Shown piece after piece: positions 1-5,129 of a stretch of DNA of 5,129 nt. Each line of letters begins with the position of its first letter. The stretch's first letter is position 1. This DNA is from Candidatus Peregrinibacteria bacterium (lineage in GTDB: Bacteria; Patescibacteriota; Gracilibacteria; UBA1369; LOWO2-01-FULL-3): positions 1 to 5,129 of the forward strand of contig PXEC01000156.1 of assembly GCA_003566255.1 (NCBI GenBank). The letters are read 5' to 3'. The notes beneath the pieces were generated by a model that was not told where the DNA came from, ran no database searches, and saw only the letters and a program-made list of their open reading frames with translations. A program made the position numbers and the translations under genes.

Positions 1-379
1 CGATCCCCGCACTTTTATCGGCAAGGTTCACTCCGAACTTGGAATGAAAATACACCGACGCGGCCAGGACAACCATAAAAATAACCGAACTCCCGCTTAA
101 AATATACATTTGAGACTCAGAAAGAGGCACCTTGGGCAAAGGCTTTTTCATTAACTGAAGGACGATAAATCCGACAGAAACAGCCCCCGCGATAAGAACC
201 AACAGGCCGGCCAGATAAAGAGGTCCGGTCACACCCAAAAAAGTGTTTCCCACGCGGAATCTGTCAATATCCGAATACCATGGCAAAAATGCGCTTAGAA
301 AAACCAAGACGCCACCGAAAAAAATGATTTTTTTAGAAGCGGGAAACCTCTTAAACCTTTGTATGATTACGTTCAACAT
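1..379 (-). CDS. Membrane protein of unknown function, N-terminal part (C-terminus beyond left edge)
   Basis: The minus strand is open from an ATG at 377-379 to the window edge (126 codons) and starts MLNVIIQRFKRF. I do not recognise the family. Three hydrophobic stretches look like transmembrane helices: about residues 17-35 (ending in FLPWYSD), 52-75 (a Gly/Ala/Leu/Val-rich stretch) and 91-111. The basic N-terminus (RFKRF, KK) and the basic loop after helix 2 (MKKPLPK) predict that both face the cytoplasm, with the first loop outside. An in-frame TAG lies at 416-418, so the start must be within 40 bp; ATG 379 is the best choice, and a TTG at 395-397 is unlikely. It is divergent from the glycosyltransferase gene, with 54 bp between the start codons. 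No Shine-Dalgarno is visible, but a -10-like TATTCT ends 6 nt before the ATG. Confidence is good that it is a gene; its role is unknown. Confidence 0.75.
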   Translation of the reverse strand, partial: MLNVIIQRFKRFPASKKIIFFGGVLVFLSAFLPWYSDIDRFRVGNTFLGVTGPLYLAGLLVLIAGAVSVGFIVLQLMKKPLPKVPLSESQMYILSGSSVIFMVVLAASVYFHSKFGVNLADKSAGI

Positions 380-385
380 ACCAAA

Positions 386-413
386 AGAATAGCGCAAATC
401 CCGATATTGTAAA
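386..413 (-). promoter_or_regulatory. Candidate sigma70-type promoter for the leftward membrane-protein gene
   Basis: Read on the minus strand, a -35-like TTTACA (408-413; 5 of 6 matches to TTGACA) is followed after 16 nt by a -10-like TATTCT (386-391; 4 of 6 matches to TATAAT). Six nt then precede the ATG at 379, so transcription starting 7 nt after the -10 would begin at the start codon itself. The call rests on consensus matching by eye only. Confidence 0.4.
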
Positions 414-418
414 GTCTA

Positions 419-427
419 TGCTATAAT
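419..427 (+). promoter_or_regulatory. Extended -10 promoter for the glycosyltransferase gene
   Basis: TGCTATAAT combines the extended -10 TG dinucleotide (419-420) with a perfect TATAAT (422-427). No good -35 lies at 16-18 nt spacing; the 17-nt position holds TCCCGA. Lack of a -35 is common for extended -10 promoters. The hexamer ends 6 nt before GTG 434, so the predicted start of transcription is the first base of the start codon. It lies back to back with the leftward promoter, whose -35 (408-413) is only a few bases away, so the two would compete for polymerase. Confidence 0.6.
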
Positions 428-433
428 CGTATC

Positions 434-1534
434 GTGAAAATAGCGATAGACATAAGAACGGCAGGGGGAGAAAGGACAGGAAAGGGATGGTACACATTTC
501 ACATCGTTTCAAATCTTTTACAGCTAGACCAAAAAAACAAATACATACTTTACACAAAAAACGGCATAGCCGGGTTTGAACAATACAAAAACGCAAAGAT
601 GAAGATAATGGATCATTCTTCCGCGACTTGGCATATGAAGGTGGCGAAGGACGTAGGGAGCGAGGGAGTCGATATATTTTTTTCGCCCTCCAGCTACATA
701 ACACCCTCTCTAATGCCAAAATCCGTGAAGACCATTTTAACAGTCCACGATCTGGTGGCGTTCCTTTTTCCCAACACTCACAACAAGAAGGCGACAATGA
801 TAGAAAAAATAACTTTGAAGAGAGCTCTGAAGAAATCCTCCCACATAGTCACGGTTTCAAAAAACACGAAGAAGGATTTGCTGAAAAAATTCAAATACGA
901 TCCCGACAAAATAAGTATAGTCCCATGCGCGGGATCTGAAGAATTCAGACCGATGGACAAAGAAAAATTGGGAGACTTCATCAAACAGACAAACCTTCCT
1001 CCCAAATTTTTTCTCGCGGTGGGAACGATAGAACCCCGGAAGAACTACACGGGTCTGATAAGAGCATTCGTGAGACTGAATAAAATCCACCCCGACGTAA
1101 ACCTGATAGTCGTAGGGCAAAAAGGCTGGGGATATGAAGAGTTTTTTAATCTGATACGCAAAAATTATCTCAATCAAAAAGTCCACACGCTCGGATATCT
1201 CTCCAACAAAAGCCTGATGAATCTATATAGCTTGAGTCAGGCATTGGTGTTCCCGTCGTTTTATGAAGGATTCGGAATACCCCCTCTTGAAGCGATGAGA
1301 TGCGGATGTCCGGTGATAGCTTCAAACACATCTTCTATTCCGGAAGTGGTCGGGGACAGCGCGATACTTATAAATCCGGAAAATCCCAAAGAAATCACCG
1401 CCGCGATGCAAAAAATACTGACAGATGAAAACCTTCGAAAAGACCTTTCCCGGAAAGGTCTCACGCAAGCAAAAAAATTCTCCTGGAGATCTTCCGCGGA
1501 AAAGTTATTAGAGATTTTCGAATCACATAAATAA
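434..1534 (+). CDS. Family 4 (GT-B) glycosyltransferase, MtfB/WbaZ-like
   Basis: This 366-residue protein is a complete retaining GT-B glycosyltransferase. It would transfer a sugar from a nucleotide-sugar donor, probably onto a lipid-linked or surface glycan at the cytoplasmic face of the membrane. The N-terminal domain opens MKIAIDIRTAGGERTGKGWY, the usual Rossmann strand and Gly-rich loop, and has HDL at residues 105-107. The C-terminal donor-binding domain starts near residue 190 with AVGTIEPRKN (195-204), including the Arg/Lys pair R202-K203. The E-x7-E motif is E278 to E286 in EGFGIPPLE, followed by CPVIAS and SSIPEVVGD. Length is normal for the family. The GTG start is fixed by the conserved N-terminus and an in-frame TAA 24 bp upstream. 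There is no Shine-Dalgarno; a TATAAT lies 6 nt upstream. Donor and acceptor cannot be read from sequence; a mannosyl- or rhamnosyltransferase of polysaccharide assembly is typical. It stands alone as a surface-glycan gene in this window. Confidence 0.95.
   Translation: MKIAIDIRTAGGERTGKGWYTFHIVSNLLQLDQKNKYILYTKNGIAGFEQYKNAKMKIMDHSSATWHMKVAKDVGSEGVDIFFSPSSYITPSLMPKSVKTILTVHDLVAFLFPNTHNKKATMIEKITLKRALKKSSHIVTVSKNTKKDLLKKFKYDPDKISIVPCAGSEEFRPMDKEKLGDFIKQTNLPPKFFLAVGTIEPRKNYTGLIRAFVRLNKIHPDVNLIVVGQKGWGYEEFFNLIRKNYLNQKVHTLGYLSNKSLMNLYSLSQALVFPSFYEGFGIPPLEAMRCGCPVIASNTSSIPEVVGDSAILINPENPKEITAAMQKILTDENLRKDLSRKGLTQAKKFSWRSSAEKLLEIFESHK
1441..1461. repeat. Perfect 21-bp inverted repeat inside the glycosyltransferase gene
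   Basis: AGACCTTTCC (1441-1450) and GGAAAGGTCT (1452-1461) are perfect reverse complements around a single C at 1451. As RNA this could fold into a 9-bp stem with a 3-nt loop. On the minus strand the hairpin is followed by TTTTCG, a short U-run, so it resembles a weak terminator of leftward transcription. It lies in codons for KDLSRKGL near the gene's end. It may be coincidental. Confidence 0.6.
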
Positions 1535-1646
1535 AACATTCAGAAAAAGGGACTTCAATTTGACGTTAGAATTTACGGAAACGACTATACAAAAAAGTCT
1601 GCTGACTATGGAGAATAGGTATTCAGGGAGCAATGAAAACCTCAGC

Positions 1647-1675
1647 TTGACAAGTCACCAAAAAGACGTTAAAGT
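1647..1675 (+). promoter_or_regulatory. Candidate sigma70-type promoter for the coiled-coil gene and nadK
   Basis: A perfect -35 TTGACA (1647-1652) is separated by 17 nt from TAAAGT (1670-1675; 4 of 6 matches to TATAAT). Transcription would begin near 1682, giving a 5' leader of about 20 nt without a Shine-Dalgarno. A second option is a -10-like CATAAC at 1690-1695, which ends exactly 6 nt before ATG 1702 but has no matching -35. The copies of AAGTCAC at 1652-1658 and 1672-1678 overlap the two promoter boxes and could be an operator. The 167-bp gap 1535-1701 has no other clear gene or terminator. Confidence 0.5.
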
Positions 1676-1701
1676 CACGCATCGGATAACATAACCTTGT
1701 A

Positions 1702-2730
1702 ATGGAACAACAAATAAACGAAGAAACAACAAGCACAGCAGTTATACTTCTGGAACTTCTCAAGCAAGAAAAGACCTGTTTGGAAGACGAACTGTCTCGC
1801 TTTCGCAATCCAGAAATTTCCGAGAGAAAATTGGCTAAATTGGAAAGGAGGCTGGCCCGGGTAAGGGAAGAAATTGCCCGTGCCGTAGAAAGTCAAGAAG
1901 ATAGGATAATAGACACAGTAGAATTCAGGGTAAAGCAAGCTATACGAGAAGCCCCCGGCTTGCTGGAAGAGATAAGAAGGAATAGGGAGTACCGAGGAAT
2001 GGAAGAAGTGGAAAAAATTTTTAAGAGTACGACAAAAAAAGTGCTCTTTGAAGTGATGGAAAAAACCAGCAAAGAGATAACAAAAATTACCGAAAGGGAA
2101 AAGGCAATATCTGAAGAAATCGAACGAATAAGAAAAAAACTGGAAAGAAAAGCGCAAATAAAAGAACTTCTTGCGGAACTTGATGAATTGCTTCCGCAGG
2201 ATTGGCAAGAAGAGAAAAAAGGTCCCGATTACTCGACATCACTGCAAGGAACGGAGAGAGTGAGGCCTGAAGATTCATATCATCCGCCCAATAGAAAAAG
2301 AAGAAAACCAAGAAAATCGAGACAACAAAAGGAACAAGAAGACAGAAAACGGGAGGAATCGGAAAGGGAGCAACTGGACATGGATTTGGAGAAACTTAAA
2401 GAGGCAATGGGAAAGGCAAACGGAAACGGGAAAAAACCGACAATTCGTATTCTCGCGCCATACAAGAAAGGAAATAAGAGAGTTGGAGGACTTAGGAAAA
2501 AATGGAAAAACCTCTTTAAAAGATGCGGGTTCACGGGGGAAGTCAAAACAGTGGCAATAGAGGACTTAAAAAGGACCAATGACACAACCACGCCTATTGT
2601 AATGGCGAAAGGGATGAACTCCCACGGCGCGGACTGGCACCCTGGATCTTTCGAAAACGTGTTCGTTATATACACGCACGTAACCCATTTTCCAAAACGC
2701 CCTTTTGCCGATGGAAAAAATCTGGCATAA
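1702..2730 (+). CDS. Coiled-coil protein with possible DUF2325-like C-terminal domain; end possibly frameshifted
   Basis: This 342-residue protein has no confidently recognised function. Residues ~1-165 are highly charged and helical with heptad-like Leu/Ile spacing (for example KLAKLERRLARVREEI), so a coiled coil is likely. Residues ~170-245 form a polar linker rich in Lys, Arg and Glu. From ~247 a small alpha/beta domain begins with strand TIRILAPYKKG, then helix LRKKWKNLFKRCGF, and a later strand with FVIYTHVTH. This order resembles DUF2325, whose members share a strand, helix, and T-x-V-x-H layout; the match is by eye. The protein stops 13 residues after H329, before the helix the family normally has. 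The +1 frame supplies such a helix (see finding). The start is ATG 1702, since an in-frame TAA lies at 1687-1689. nadK follows 9 bp downstream, so the two are probably co-transcribed. The long antisense frames here are shadows of Lys/Glu-rich codons. It is cytoplasmic, with no signal peptide seen. Confidence 0.82.
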   Translation: MEQQINEETTSTAVILLELLKQEKTCLEDELSRFRNPEISERKLAKLERRLARVREEIARAVESQEDRIIDTVEFRVKQAIREAPGLLEEIRRNREYRGMEEVEKIFKSTTKKVLFEVMEKTSKEITKITEREKAISEEIERIRKKLERKAQIKELLAELDELLPQDWQEEKKGPDYSTSLQGTERVRPEDSYHPPNRKRRKPRKSRQQKEQEDRKREESEREQLDMDLEKLKEAMGKANGNGKKPTIRILAPYKKGNKRVGGLRKKWKNLFKRCGFTGEVKTVAIEDLKRTNDTTTPIVMAKGMNSHGADWHPGSFENVFVIYTHVTHFPKRPFADGKNLA

Positions 2731-2731
2731 T
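2723..2731 (+). promoter_or_regulatory. Possible extended -10 element just before nadK
   Basis: TGGCATAAT contains the TG of an extended -10 (2723-2724) and CATAAT (2726-2731; 5 of 6 matches to TATAAT). It ends 8 nt before ATG 2740, which would give a leaderless or nearly leaderless nadK transcript. No good -35 is visible. The element includes the stop codon of the preceding gene, so chance is a real possibility. Confidence 0.3.
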
Positions 2732-2739
2732 CACGGGCG

Positions 2740-3621
2740 ATGAACAAGATTTCCCAAAAAAAGATCGAAACTGTAGGGATAATTTCAAAGCGCAACATAG
2801 ATCACCACAAAAAACCTCTGAAAGATCTGGTTAAATATCTGAAGAAGAAAGGGAAAAAAGTGATTTTTGATACTTATTCGGCGCCGGTCGTGAAAGAACC
2901 TCCATTCACCAGAGATCAGATATTGAGAAAGGCGGACATGGCGATAACGATGGGTGGAGACGGCACAATTCTTAAAGCGTCCCGCCATCTTTCCCGTAAA
3001 AAAGTCCTTATCCTTGGTGTAAACTTTGGAAATCTGGGATTTTTGACCGATACCAAACCGGAAAAATTGACCGAATGCCTGGATAAGATTTTTGAGGGGC
3101 AATACCACGTGGACAGAAGGGCTCTTCTTAGAGCGACTGTTTATAGAGGAGGCAAAAAAATAGAGACTTTCTTGGCACTGAACGATGTTGTCATAAACCA
3201 GGGAGCATTCGCGAGATTGATAGAGATGGACTTGGAAGTTGACGGAATAAAACTCGTAAGATTCAAGTCTGACGGGATGATAGTCTCAACACCGACGGGA
3301 TCAACCGCCCACTCACTCTCCGCCGGAGGCCCGATAGTACATCCCTCTTTGCAGGGATTGATAATCACACCGATCTGTCCGAGCGCGTTATCTATGAGAC
3401 CGATAGTCATCCCCGACGCGAAACAGCTAACAGTCACAATAGAAACACGCAGAAGAGAAGAAGCGACAATCCTGGGGATGACAATCGATGGGCAAGACAT
3501 GACGATGCTCAAATACGGAGACAAAATAAGGTTCAGAAGAAGCGCGAGAAATATCTACATGATAAGAACCTCCAGAAGATATTACAGACTTCTCAGATCA
3601 AAACTCAACTGGGGTGACTAA
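2740..3621 (+). CDS. nadK: NAD kinase (ATP/polyphosphate:NAD+ 2'-phosphotransferase)
   Basis: NAD kinase phosphorylates NAD+ to NADP+ in the cytoplasm and is normally the only route to NADP(H). The 293-residue protein has the family motifs in order: GGDGT at 72-76 with the catalytic Asp D74; GVNFGNLGFLTD at 93-104; LNDVVI with the N148-D149 pair of the NE/D motif; SDGMIVSTPTGST from 177, running into LSAGGP; PICPSALSMRPIVIP from 211; and the C-terminal KLNWGD signature. Length is normal. ATG 2740 is the only start near the upstream in-frame TAA (2728-2730). It lies 9 bp after the coiled-coil gene, and its ATG would overlap that gene's stop as ATGA if the +1 frame is real. Two positions differ from the common consensus: His191 where GSTAY usually has Tyr, and CPSALS where CPHTLS is common. 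Neither touches the catalytic Asp. Its 3' end overlaps the convergent dikinase gene by 17 bp. Confidence 0.97.
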   Translation: MNKISQKKIETVGIISKRNIDHHKKPLKDLVKYLKKKGKKVIFDTYSAPVVKEPPFTRDQILRKADMAITMGGDGTILKASRHLSRKKVLILGVNFGNLGFLTDTKPEKLTECLDKIFEGQYHVDRRALLRATVYRGGKKIETFLALNDVVINQGAFARLIEMDLEVDGIKLVRFKSDGMIVSTPTGSTAHSLSAGGPIVHPSLQGLIITPICPSALSMRPIVIPDAKQLTVTIETRRREEATILGMTIDGQDMTMLKYGDKIRFRRSARNIYMIRTSRRYYRLLRSKLNWGD

Positions 3622-5129
3622 GCGCAGCCTGAGCCGCCGCCAGCCTCGCAACCGGAACTCTGAAAGGGCTGCAACTTACATAATTCAGTCCAAGATTGTG
3701 ACAGAATTCCACCGAAGCGGGATCTCCGGCTTGTTCACCGCAAATCCCAATTTCAAGATCCGCCTTTTCCCTGCGACCCAACTCAACACAAATTCTCATC
3801 AATCTGCCCACACCTTCCTGATCTATACTCGCCATGGGATCCGCGTCCAATATTCCCAATTCCAGATACTTTGAGACAAAACTTCCCATATCGTCTCGTG
3901 AATATCCATAAGTCATCTGTGTCAGATCATTCGTTCCGAAAGAGAAAAAGTCCGCCGCTTTGGCAATATCGTTAGCGGTAAGACAAGCTCTGGGAACTTC
4001 AATCATCGTCCCGATTTTATAACGAAAATTGATTTTTCCCACATATTCATTGATTGTTTCTTTGGCGATATTCCTCAAAAATTCAAGCTCACGGACCGTC
4101 CCGACAAGAGGAATTTCAATTTCGGCGCAAACTTTCACTCCGGTCTTGGAAACTTTTATGGCCGCTTCGGTAATCGCGCGGACCTGCATCCGATAGATAT
4201 CCGGATAAGTTATTCCAAGCCTGCAACCCCTGTGTCCCAGCATGGGATTGACCTCCCGCAAGCCGGAAACAATACTCTTGAGTTCATCCGTAGTCATATC
4301 AAATTCCTTCGCCAGGTCCGATATTGAACCATCCGTATCCGGAAGGAACTCATGAAGAGGAGGGTCCAAAAGCCTTATGGTCACGGGCCTTTCTCCCATC
4401 ACCGTAAAAATTTCCTCAAAATCCCCGATTTGGAATTCCCTAAGTTTCTTCAAAGGTTCCTTTCTTCCCTGTTCATCCTTTGCAAGTATCATCTTTCTGA
4501 CCAGATGTATTCTGCTTTCATCAAAAAACATATGCTCCGTTCTGCAAAGCCCGACACCTTCCGCCCCGAAAGTAATGGCTTTTTTACAATCTCCGGGACT
4601 GTCGGCGTTCGTTCGTATCTTTAAGGTGCGGAATTCATCGGCCCAACTCATGAGCCTTTGAAAATTATCGCTCAACTCCGGTATCTGCATTTCCATTTTG
4701 CCCAAAATCACTTCGCCTGTGCTTCCGTCAAGAGTTATAACATCTCCTTCATTCAGGACCATATCCCCGATTATAAGCTTTTTGGCGTTAACATTTACAA
4801 CAATTCCGTTACAACCCGCGACGCAACATTTTCCCATCCCGCGACACACAACCGCGGCATGACTTGTCATTCCTCCTCTTGAAGTCAAAATCCCCTCCGC
4901 CATGCACATACCATTGATGTCCTCGGGGCTGGTCTCTTTTCTGACAAGGATGACTTTTTCATTTTTATCCGCCACCATGTCCATGGCATCATCGGAATTA
5001 AAGACGATCTTTCCCGTTGCGGCTCCCGGAGAAGCGGGAAGACCGGTGGCTATGACATTTTTATTCGCGCTTTTCTTGATCTGCGGATGTAAAAGCTGAT
5101 TAAGAAGAGAAGCATCAACCTTTAACAAC
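3605..5129 (-). CDS. ppdK: Pyruvate, phosphate dikinase, C-terminal part (N-terminus beyond right edge)
   Basis: PPDK interconverts pyruvate + ATP + Pi and PEP + AMP + PPi, so it can serve PPi-linked glycolysis or gluconeogenesis. About 508 residues are visible; by alignment from memory with the Clostridium symbiosum enzyme (~874 residues) the N-terminal ~365, holding the ATP-grasp domain, lie outside. The first in-window TTG (5126-5128) is not the real start. Numbering from that codon, the phosphohistidine domain carries GGMTSHAAVV with catalytic H90 (C. symbiosum His455). The PEP/pyruvate barrel has R196 (GLCRTEH), R252 (RLLDPPLHE), E377 (GTMIEVPR), N400-D401 (SFGTNDLTQM) and the catalytic C463 (GICGEQ), all in register with the clostridial active site. 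GGMTSH and the C-terminal SCSPFRVPVARLAAAQAAL separate PPDK from PEP synthase. GEQAGDP replaces the commoner GEHGGDP. No frameshift is seen. It converges on nadK with no room for an intergenic terminator. Confidence 0.97.
   Translation of the reverse strand, partial: LLKVDASLLNQLLHPQIKKSANKNVIATGLPASPGAATGKIVFNSDDAMDMVADKNEKVILVRKETSPEDINGMCMAEGILTSRGGMTSHAAVVCRGMGKCCVAGCNGIVVNVNAKKLIIGDMVLNEGDVITLDGSTGEVILGKMEMQIPELSDNFQRLMSWADEFRTLKIRTNADSPGDCKKAITFGAEGVGLCRTEHMFFDESRIHLVRKMILAKDEQGRKEPLKKLREFQIGDFEEIFTVMGERPVTIRLLDPPLHEFLPDTDGSISDLAKEFDMTTDELKSIVSGLREVNPMLGHRGCRLGITYPDIYRMQVRAITEAAIKVSKTGVKVCAEIEIPLVGTVRELEFLRNIAKETINEYVGKINFRYKIGTMIEVPRACLTANDIAKAADFFSFGTNDLTQMTYGYSRDDMGSFVSKYLELGILDADPMASIDQEGVGRLMRICVELGRREKADLEIGICGEQAGDPASVEFCHNLGLNYVSCSPFRVPVARLAAAQAALSHPS

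Noticed and set aside
351..797. 148-codon minus-strand open frame over the glycosyltransferase 5' end
   Set aside because: It conflicts with the conserved glycosyltransferase N-terminus and with the membrane-protein frame; the sequence is not domain-like.
1675..2208. 177-codon open frame on the minus strand rich in Phe/Tyr/Leu
   Set aside because: It is the antisense of the Lys/Glu-rich coiled-coil gene: GAA, AAA and AGA codons read backwards as TTC, TTT and TCT. It has no domain or sensible start.
2280..2798. 172-codon minus-strand open frame spanning the end of the coiled-coil gene and the nadK start
   Set aside because: It overlaps two better-supported genes and shows only low-complexity Phe/Ser/Leu composition from antisense codons.
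3590..3680. Intrinsic terminator at the nadK/ppdK junction
   Set aside because: Only short CTCAG/CTGAG arms far apart and no U-tract after a stem on either strand.
4352..4661. Two overlapping 90-94 codon plus-strand frames
   Set aside because: They are antisense shadows of the strongly conserved PPDK barrel domain.
5126..5128. TTG as the start codon of the dikinase gene
   Set aside because: The PPDK family has about 365 more residues upstream, so this is simply the window edge cutting the gene.
3605..5129. PEP synthase (ppsA) as an alternative identity
   Set aside because: The phosphorylation motif GGMTSHAAVV, GICGEQ and the PPDK-specific C-terminus fit pyruvate phosphate dikinase; PEP synthase has GGRTCHAAI-type motifs.
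1..5129. CRISPR array, tRNA, insertion sequence or defence genes
   Set aside because: No regularly spaced repeats, no cloverleaf-like segment, no transposase or nuclease motif was seen on either strand.

Overview
The window looks like a dense bacterial chromosome segment. A Patescibacteria (CPR) type organism is a plausible source, but this is an inference. The supporting signs are short intergenic spaces, Lys/Ile-rich proteins with frequent AAA, ATA and AGA codons, no convincing Shine-Dalgarno sequence before the four visible gene starts, and a small-genome style of gene packing. TGA behaves as a stop (it ends the dikinase gene), and no in-frame TGA is needed inside the conserved proteins. 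This argues against the TGA=Gly code of Gracilibacteria/SR1. No rRNA, tRNA, CRISPR array, transposase or phage gene is visible.

Layout from left to right: (1) positions 1-379, minus strand, hold the N-terminal 126 residues of an unidentified membrane protein that runs off the left edge. (2) Positions 380-433 are a 54-bp divergent promoter region. (3) Positions 434-1534, plus strand, encode a complete GT4-type glycosyltransferase with a GTG start. (4) Positions 1535-1701 are a 167-bp gap with a good sigma70-like promoter and a cluster of GACT/AGTC tetramers. (5) Positions 1702-2730, plus strand, encode a charged coiled-coil protein with a small C-terminal alpha/beta domain that resembles DUF2325 and may be frameshifted at its end. 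(6) Positions 2740-3621, plus strand, encode a complete NAD kinase. (7) Positions 3605-5129, minus strand, encode the C-terminal ~508 residues of pyruvate, phosphate dikinase, running off the right edge and overlapping the nadK end tail-to-tail by 17 bp.

The genes do not form one pathway. NAD kinase (NADP+ supply) and pyruvate phosphate dikinase (pyruvate/PEP interconversion) are core metabolism. The glycosyltransferase points to cell-surface or glycan assembly. The coiled-coil gene is closely linked to nadK and is the least understood gene here.

The most interesting signals are two. First, -10-like hexamers sit 6-8 nt before all four visible start codons, which suggests leaderless transcripts. 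Second, the coiled-coil gene may contain a +1 frameshift whose alternative ending would overlap nadK as ATGA. I found no evidence of a defence system or other new multi-gene system in this window.
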